This document shows positions 35,514 through 40,390 of a stretch of 40,390 nt of DNA, one piece after another. The first letter of the stretch is position 1. Every line of letters begins with the position of its first letter. A program made the translations under genes and the position numbers. Source of the DNA: Tahibacter caeni (GTDB lineage Bacteria > Pseudomonadota > Gammaproteobacteria > Xanthomonadales > Rhodanobacteraceae); the NCBI RefSeq assembly GCF_024609805.1, contig NZ_JANFVR010000008.1, positions 1 to 40,390 on the forward strand, read 5' to 3'. The notes beneath the pieces are model-generated. The model was not told where the DNA came from, searched no databases, and was given only the letters and a program-made list of their open reading frames with translations.

Positions 35514-38500
35514 TCAGCTTTGGCTGGCTGCCTCATCGGCAAGCGCCTCGCTCGATATGCCCGCAATGCGCTCGGCGCGACCGTTCGCGACGGCGAAGCT
35601 AACCGGCGCGAACGACGCCCAGTACAGATTCTTCGACGCCGGGTCGCCTCCGTGATACGCAAGAACCAGCGCGTCCTCGACGACGGCGATCGCCGGCGCC
35701 AGGGTCGAGCTCGGACTGATCGGCGCGAACCGGTCGAACTCGATGTCGCCGTACCACCGGCCGTTCGCCGAGAGCCACGACGCGTGCAGCTTGTCCGGCC
35801 CGCCGTACGCGGGATAGACGAGCCACAACTCGCCACGGAAGCTCGCCATGCCCGGCGCGGCCGACGCGAGCGGGCCGAAGTAGTAGCCCTGCCGCTGCGT
35901 AATCGTCGAGAGGACTTCCGGGTACGTCCAGACGCGGCCGTCGAACGTCGACAGGGTGATCGCCGTATTGCCGACGAAGGTCAGATAGAGCCTGCCTTCG
36001 TGCTCCGCGACCGACAACGTGCCGTCGACGCCGTAGCCGGACCAGATCGCGTCGCCGCCGCTCCACGCGCCGCTGGCGGGATCGTAGACCGCGACGCGCG
36101 GCACGTTCTGCCCGCCGGACGCGTCGAACAGCGCGTACACGAGATAGGCCTTGCCTTCGAACAACACGAGGCTTGGCGCTATCGACGTCAGCAACGACGC
36201 GCCTTCGATCTCGATCGGCCCGACGGGGCCACTGAATGCCGGCGGTGCCGTTCCGTTGTACGACGACACGCCCCAGTTCAGGACACCGCTGGTGCTCCAC
36301 ACGAGCAGCGTCTGGTTGTCGACGACGACTGCAGCCGGCCAGGTGCCGGCGTCGATGTCGACGGAGCCGCCGCCCTCACCTGGTAGCGGCAAGCCGCCGG
36401 TCCAAGGCAACAACGCCGGATCGCCGGGGCATGTCGCGCAGTACAGCGTGTTGTCGTTGTTGTAGTACGCGTTGACGCCCTGGCCGACGTTGAACGTCGC
36501 GAGCGCCGGCGCGACTGCGGACTTGCACGACGCGCCTTCCGAGCCAGACGCGATCTTCTTGTCGCCCTGCCACAGGCACGGGTTGTCGAAGAACCCGGCG
36601 CCGTTCAACGTCGCGCCGTCCTGATAGACGAGACACAGCCCACCCTGGAACTGCGCCATCGATGGCCTGTAGGGCGACGTCGGATCGACGAAAACCGCCT
36701 GGCTTAGCGTGGAGATCGGCTTGTCGCCGGTCCACTTCCGGCCGTCGTAGGACGTTGCATAGAGCTTTTCGTTGTCGTCCGAGGCGCCGCGATAGCACAG
36801 CGTCAGCACGCCGTTGGCGGCGGCGGCCGACGGCGCCTTGGTGCTTCGCGGATCGATCGTCTTGCCCGAGAGCTGATGGATCGTCGTGTCCTTGAGCCAC
36901 CTGGAACCGTCGTAGTTCGCGACGTAGATGCGCTGCTCCTCGCCGGCGATGAAGAACAGGTACAGCTCGCCGCGACAGCTCGCGAGCGTCGGCGTGCCCT
37001 TGCTCGTCGGATCGATCTTACCGGGCATGCCGGCGATCTTCCCGCCGCCCGACCACGTCAGCGTCGCGATGTCGCACGTCGCCAGATACAGCGACTCGTC
37101 TGAGCCCGTGCCGCGATACGCGAGATAGAGCGCCGGCGCGTCCTGGGGGCCGTAGACCGCAAGCGCAGGACCGGCGCCCGATCGCAGCGTGCGCGTCGAA
37201 CCGCCGCTGGGCACGCGGATCGCCGTGATCGTGCGCCATTGGCCGTCTTGGTACGTCGCAAGATACAGGTTGCCGTCCTCGCCGAGGAACGAGAGGTAAC
37301 CGATGCCGTCATGACCGGCGAGCGCGGCCGGATGCCGCGTCGTCGCGTACACGCCGGCGCTCGACTGCACCGGTCCGCGGTACGTCCAGACGCTCTCGTG
37401 CTGGAAGCGGTACGCCTGCGCGAAGTACAGCGACCTGTCGTTCGGATACACCGTGATCAACGCGCCACCGACCTCGGCCATCGTCCCCGACCCGTCCGCG
37501 GTGGTCACGGCGTTCTGCGGCAGGTCGGTGAACACGAGCGGATTGCCGCCGGCCCACTGCCATGCGCGGATACCGCAAAGGCTCTGCGCGAGCTGCACGA
37601 GGTCGGTCGTTTCGTAGAAGTCGACGAAGATCATCGACAGGCGGTTCGGCGCACGGCCTACCTCGTTGACCATCCGGTCGACGATCGAGCGGGTGTCGCG
37701 GTCGATGTGCGACGACAGCTGCTTGAGCGTCGTCCACGGCAGCTCGATACGCAGGTGTTCTTCGATCAGCCCGACGAGATCCTCGACGATCTCGCGCCCC
37801 TCTTGCGACAGGACGCCGATGATCGGCACCAGCGCGATCGCCGGTTCGAGCAGATGGGCGACGACCACGCGGACGTAGTCGGCCAAATCAGGCGTCAGCG
37901 TCAGGAACAGCGCGAACGGCCGATCGTCCTCGACCGCCGCGTGCAGGCGCCGGTGCTGGTCCGCGACGACCGCGCCGACGTCGGACTTGTTCGCATAGCG
38001 GCCGACGATGCCGCCGGCGACCGGATCCCAGTCGCGGTTCTCGTTCGCGGGACAGTAGGATTCCGGCCAGTACCGGTCGGCGTAGTCTTTCGCGAGATCC
38101 TTGGTGTCGTAGACGTCCGGATAGACGACGATGACGCGCGATCCGGCTCCCGCCGTTCCGGCGCCCACGATCTGCGCGTACGTCATGTCAAACGCGGGAT
38201 TGTCCAGGGCCGTGCGCGGGCCGGTCGGCTGCGACGCATACGTTGGCTCCCACGACGGCGCGTACAGATAGTTGCCGAGCGATTTGTCGACGGCATGCGC
38301 GAGCTGCGCGTACGGAAAATCACCGTGATTCGTCTTGCAGTGGCTGATCGTGATGTAGACGATTTCGCCCCCGGAACCGCTCGACGTTTCGCGCAGGAAC
38401 GCCGCGAGCTCGTCGAGGATCTCGTCGAACTCGACGCCGACGAAACCATGCCACGTATAGAACTTGTCGTTCCCGCCGTCGTAGTACAGCCGAAAATCCA

Positions 38501-38825
38501 TGCTGCGGACGCCGCCTTCGAGCTGCTCGCGCACCGTCTTGTCAGTTGCGCGCGCGAGCCCTTTCACTGCGTCGTAGACGTGGTCGATCACCCAGTCCAG
38601 CGTCGCCTCCGGTCCCCAGCCCTCGAGGTGCAGCGCCGAGAGCGGTTCGATGAAGCGCTCCTGCAGGAGATTGAAGACGGGCGCGAAGGCGCCGATGGCG
38701 CCGTCTTTGACGAGGCGCTTGATGAAGCGGTAGGTGCCCGTGTCGTGCGTTGCGGGCAGGCAGATGTACTGCAACGGTGCGTTGCGGATCGCGTCGCTGT
38801 GCTGCATCCAGGTTTTGTGGGTCAT
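35514..38825 (-). CDS. PI-PLC X-domain protein with C-terminal lectin-like beta-propeller (1,103 residues)
   Basis: The ATG at 38825 (MTHKTWMQHSDAIRNAPLQY) opens directly on the catalytic domain; there is no signal peptide. The N-terminal domain (about 1-420) has the phosphatidylinositol-specific phospholipase C X-box residues: LPATHDTGTY with His27, GGVRSMDFRLYYDGG with Arg112, and FYTWHGF with His126. These match the general base, substrate Arg and second catalytic His of bacterial PI-PLC. A helical insert (PALLSALHLEGWGPE region and 300-340) is present. Residues about 450-1070 are ten or more 45-60-residue repeats of the type PALAxFxGxLYLVYxG...LYxATYDGxxW, as in sialidase-like and PLL-lectin propellers. 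A plausible role is lipid-headgroup cleavage directed by glycan binding, perhaps an effector or toxin. The export route is unknown. It diverges from the ECF sigma gene. Confidence 0.85.
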   Translation of the reverse strand: MTHKTWMQHSDAIRNAPLQYICLPATHDTGTYRFIKRLVKDGAIGAFAPVFNLLQERFIEPLSALHLEGWGPEATLDWVIDHVYDAVKGLARATDKTVREQLEGGVRSMDFRLYYDGGNDKFYTWHGFVGVEFDEILDELAAFLRETSSGSGGEIVYITISHCKTNHGDFPYAQLAHAVDKSLGNYLYAPSWEPTYASQPTGPRTALDNPAFDMTYAQIVGAGTAGAGSRVIVVYPDVYDTKDLAKDYADRYWPESYCPANENRDWDPVAGGIVGRYANKSDVGAVVADQHRRLHAAVEDDRPFALFLTLTPDLADYVRVVVAHLLEPAIALVPIIGVLSQEGREIVEDLVGLIEEHLRIELPWTTLKQLSSHIDRDTRSIVDRMVNEVGRAPNRLSMIFVDFYETTDLVQLAQSLCGIRAWQWAGGNPLVFTDLPQNAVTTADGSGTMAEVGGALITVYPNDRSLYFAQAYRFQHESVWTYRGPVQSSAGVYATTRHPAALAGHDGIGYLSFLGEDGNLYLATYQDGQWRTITAIRVPSGGSTRTLRSGAGPALAVYGPQDAPALYLAYRGTGSDESLYLATCDIATLTWSGGGKIAGMPGKIDPTSKGTPTLASCRGELYLFFIAGEEQRIYVANYDGSRWLKDTTIHQLSGKTIDPRSTKAPSAAAANGVLTLCYRGASDDNEKLYATSYDGRKWTGDKPISTLSQAVFVDPTSPYRPSMAQFQGGLCLVYQDGATLNGAGFFDNPCLWQGDKKIASGSEGASCKSAVAPALATFNVGQGVNAYYNNDNTLYCATCPGDPALLPWTGGLPLPGEGGGSVDIDAGTWPAAVVVDNQTLLVWSTSGVLNWGVSSYNGTAPPAFSGPVGPIEIEGASLLTSIAPSLVLFEGKAYLVYALFDASGGQNVPRVAVYDPASGAWSGGDAIWSGYGVDGTLSVAEHEGRLYLTFVGNTAITLSTFDGRVWTYPEVLSTITQRQGYYFGPLASAAPGMASFRGELWLVYPAYGGPDKLHASWLSANGRWYGDIEFDRFAPISPSSTLAPAIAVVEDALVLAYHGGDPASKNLYWASFAPVSFAVANGRAERIAGISSEALADEAASQS

Positions 38826-39140
38826 GGCGTGGGTTCCCCGCAGGCTGGTCGGAGCCGGACGCGCGATTGCGTCCGGCGAGCCCAAGCGCACGTCCGATGT
38901 CCCGCGACAGTTGCGTTCGGGGCTCGACCCAGTCAGCGACGCCTTGCGCGGTTTTCCCTCATGCCCTCTTTTTTCTTGCGCCGGCGACGCGGCGCGTCGC
39001 TCGATCGCCCAGGGCTGGCGGCACGCAGAAGAGCGGACATCACAGCGCCGCTGCACGCGAAGCGTCGGCGTCGTCGCGGCGCCGTCTTCGCGACGGCAAT
39101 TTGCGGCATGAACGCCCCGCGCACCTGCTACAGTACGCCG
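38826..39140. other. Divergent intergenic region, phospholipase and ECF sigma genes
   Basis: 315 bp between divergent starts. TACAGT at 39129-39134 lies 6 nt before the sigma ATG and would fit a -10 for a leaderless transcript; no good -35 is found at 16-18 bp. GGGGAA lies about 9 nt before the phospholipase ATG. No further gene is seen. Confidence 0.4.
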
Positions 39141-39689
39141 ATGAGCGACGTCACCAGCCTTCTGCGCCAGTGGTCCGACGGCGATCGCGGCGCGCTCGAT
39201 CGCCTGCTGCCGCTCGTCTATGCGGAGCTGCGCGCGCAGGCCGCGCGGCAGCTTTCGGGCGAGCGGCGCGATCACACCTTGCAAGTCACGGCGCTCGTCA
39301 ACGAAGCCTTCCTGCGTCTCAATGGCCAGCGCGCGCAGTGGAACGACCGGCGGCACTTCCTGCTCATCGCGTCGACGCTGATGCGGCGCGTCCTCGTCGA
39401 TCATGCGCGGCGCCATGCGGCGGCCAAGCGTCCGCCGGCCGAATCGCGCGTGTCGATCGACGAACTCGATCCGGAAGCGCTGCGCGTCGACAGCGATCTC
39501 GTCGCCGTCGACGTGGCGCTGAACGAGCTTTCCGCCGTTGACGCGCGCCAGGCGCAGATCGTCGAGCTGCGCTACTTCGTCGGTCTCGACATCGAGGAGG
39601 CGGCGCAGGCGCTGGAGCTTTCCGTCTCCACCGTCACGCGCGAGTGGCGCATGGCACGTGCCTGGTTGCGGCGGCGGCTGGCGGGCTAG
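39141..39689 (+). CDS. ECF-type RNA polymerase sigma factor (TIGR02999 / PF07638 group)
   Basis: 182 residues from the ATG at 39141 (MSDVTSLLRQWSDGDRGALD), the standard opening of this group; an ATG 33 bp upstream adds unrelated residues. Region 2 includes LLPLVYAELRAQAARQL and the group hallmark TLQVTALVNEAFLRL, then HFLLIASTLMRRVLVDHARR. Region 4 has the helix-turn-helix IVELRYFVGLDIEEAAQALELSVSTVTREW. No anti-sigma gene is adjacent. In related bacteria such genes are usually followed, on the same strand, by a Ser/Thr kinase with TPR domains. Here the next gene is a TPR protein but convergent, so the usual arrangement is altered. No Shine-Dalgarno precedes the start. Confidence 0.93.
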   Translation: MSDVTSLLRQWSDGDRGALDRLLPLVYAELRAQAARQLSGERRDHTLQVTALVNEAFLRLNGQRAQWNDRRHFLLIASTLMRRVLVDHARRHAAAKRPPAESRVSIDELDPEALRVDSDLVAVDVALNELSAVDARQAQIVELRYFVGLDIEEAAQALELSVSTVTREWRMARAWLRRRLAG

Positions 39690-39765
39690 CGCATTAGGCA
39701 AGGTCTGAACGAGTGCAAGCGGCGCGACTCTCGTACCCAGCCCTCTCATCTCCATAACCCCCGTC

Positions 39766-39812
39766 AAACGCTCGCTACGCAAGCGTTTAACCGCCCCCTT
39801 GACTCAAGGGGG
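39766..39812. terminator. Two consecutive hairpins between convergent genes
   Basis: AAACGCT/AGCGTTT (39766-39772 with 39782-39788, 9-nt loop) and CCCCCTT/AAGGGGG (39794-39800 with 39806-39812, 5-nt loop). They lie in the 164-bp gap between the convergent stops of the sigma and TPR genes, and probably serve as a bidirectional terminator. The second is a GC-rich palindrome that could also be a copy of a dispersed repeat. Confidence 0.5.
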
Positions 39813-39853
39813 ATCCACGATCAAATCCAGATTCCGGCCTGTTCAGCGATTCC

Positions 39854-40390
39854 CTAGCGCACTTCGCAGGTCGGCATCGAAGCACCGTCGTACCAGGCCG
39901 GCCAGCGCTGCGCGAGCGCCGCCGTGGATTCGCCGTTCGCGCAGACCGACTCGCGCAGCCGTTGCGCCTGCTCGCGTACCGACGCTTCGCCGCGTGCCAC
40001 GGCGATATCGATGTGCAACAGCGCCGCTTCGGCGCGCGATTCGGCGAGCGCGGAATGCACGCCTTTCATCGCGGTGTCGAGTCGCGCCGAGGTGGCGTCG
40101 GCCGCATCGAGCTCGCCGCGCTGCAGCTGCACGCCGGCAAGGCGCACGAGTGCACGGGTATGCATCGAGGCATAGGCGTCCGGGTCGAGCTTGGCGAGGC
40201 CGTCCGCCGCTGCGGCATATTCGCGCTCGGCCGTGGCCGCGTCGCCGCGAGCGAGCGACGCTTCGGCGAGCGTGTCGCGCGCCGCGGCGAGGAAGACCTG
40301 CGCCTCCGTCGCGCCGCCGGACTGTGCACGCCTGACGAGCCCCGGAAGCACGCGGCGGACCAGCGCTTCGGCGCGCGCCGCGTCGCCGAG
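39854..40390 (-). CDS. C-terminal part of a TPR-like helical protein (partial)
   Basis: The frame enters from beyond 40390 and stops at 39854-39856; 178 residues are visible. They are helical TPR-like pairs (VFLAAARDTLAEASLARGDAATAEREYAAA, and ALVRLAGVQLQRGELDAADAT), then a C-terminal stretch ending WPAWYDGASMPTCEVR. Two Cys near the end (in SVCANGES and PTCEVR) could form a disulphide, which would suit a periplasmic domain. In Lysobacterales this is the usual tail of membrane-anchored winged-helix or Ser/Thr-kinase proteins encoded next to TIGR02999 sigma factors. The N-terminal domain is outside the window, so the type stays open. Confidence 0.75.
   Translation of the reverse strand, partial: LGDAARAEALVRRVLPGLVRRAQSGGATEAQVFLAAARDTLAEASLARGDAATAEREYAAAADGLAKLDPDAYASMHTRALVRLAGVQLQRGELDAADATSARLDTAMKGVHSALAESRAEAALLHIDIAVARGEASVREQAQRLRESVCANGESTAALAQRWPAWYDGASMPTCEVR

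Noticed and set aside
1-40390. CRISPR arrays, tRNA or rRNA genes, intact insertion sequences
   Set aside because: No regularly spaced repeats, cloverleaf-like sequence or rRNA-like tract was seen, and the only recombinase sequence is a decayed fragment.

Overview
The window is about 70% GC, densely coded, and reads like the chromosome of an environmental gammaproteobacterium of the order Lysobacterales (Xanthomonadales), probably Rhodanobacteraceae (Tahibacter- or Dokdonella-like). This is an inference from three things: a secreted HAF-repeat protein ending in the tail DSETIFRDGFDPD, a choice-of-anchor-Q beta-helix protein, and an ECF sigma factor of the TIGR02999 type near a TPR gene. No tRNA, rRNA, CRISPR array, intact insertion sequence or phage gene was seen.

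Left part (1-15.2 kb). The end of a TPR-type protein (1-582) converges on a secreted HAF-repeat protein (641-2296, minus). A gap follows with the C-terminal remnant of an alpha/beta hydrolase whose tyrosine codon after the catalytic His has become TAG. Next comes the most unusual locus: a compact plus-strand operon of a four-helix membrane protein with an M15/LAS-type zinc-peptidase domain (3476-4438), a 2,008-residue protein (4510-10536) and a 1,562-residue protein (10549-15237). I recognise neither giant. They have no signal peptide, overlap or nearly touch, and look like one uncharacterised system.

Middle part (15.4-27.8 kb), all minus strand: a DUF4136 lipoprotein, a frameshifted remnant of an RND efflux pump, a UspA stress protein, an integrase remnant, a secreted beta-helix protein, and a very large cyclic beta-1,2-glucan synthase (NdvB type, GT plus GH94). 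The lipoprotein and usp genes each have an FNR/ANR-type box centred exactly 31 bp from a -10-like hexamer, the geometry of class II FNR promoters. ndvB has no Shine-Dalgarno of its own; a 19-codon leader ORF with a good one ends in an ATGA overlap with its ATG.

Right part (27.9-40.4 kb). A run of small genes without clear homologues surrounds a two-BON-domain periplasmic protein. Then come a CPA1-type cation/proton antiporter, a Crp/Fnr-family regulator without Fe-S cysteines, a small unknown protein, and a CspA cold-shock protein behind a 0.7 kb leader region. UspA, BON protein, periplasmic glucan synthase, antiporter and cold-shock protein together suggest an envelope and oxygen/osmotic stress island. 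After it lies a 1,103-residue PI-PLC X-domain protein with a C-terminal lectin-like beta-propeller. A divergent ECF sigma factor and the end of a convergent TPR protein that leaves the window close the region.

High GC opens very long antisense frames, one of more than 2,100 codons opposite the giant genes. I treat these as artefacts.
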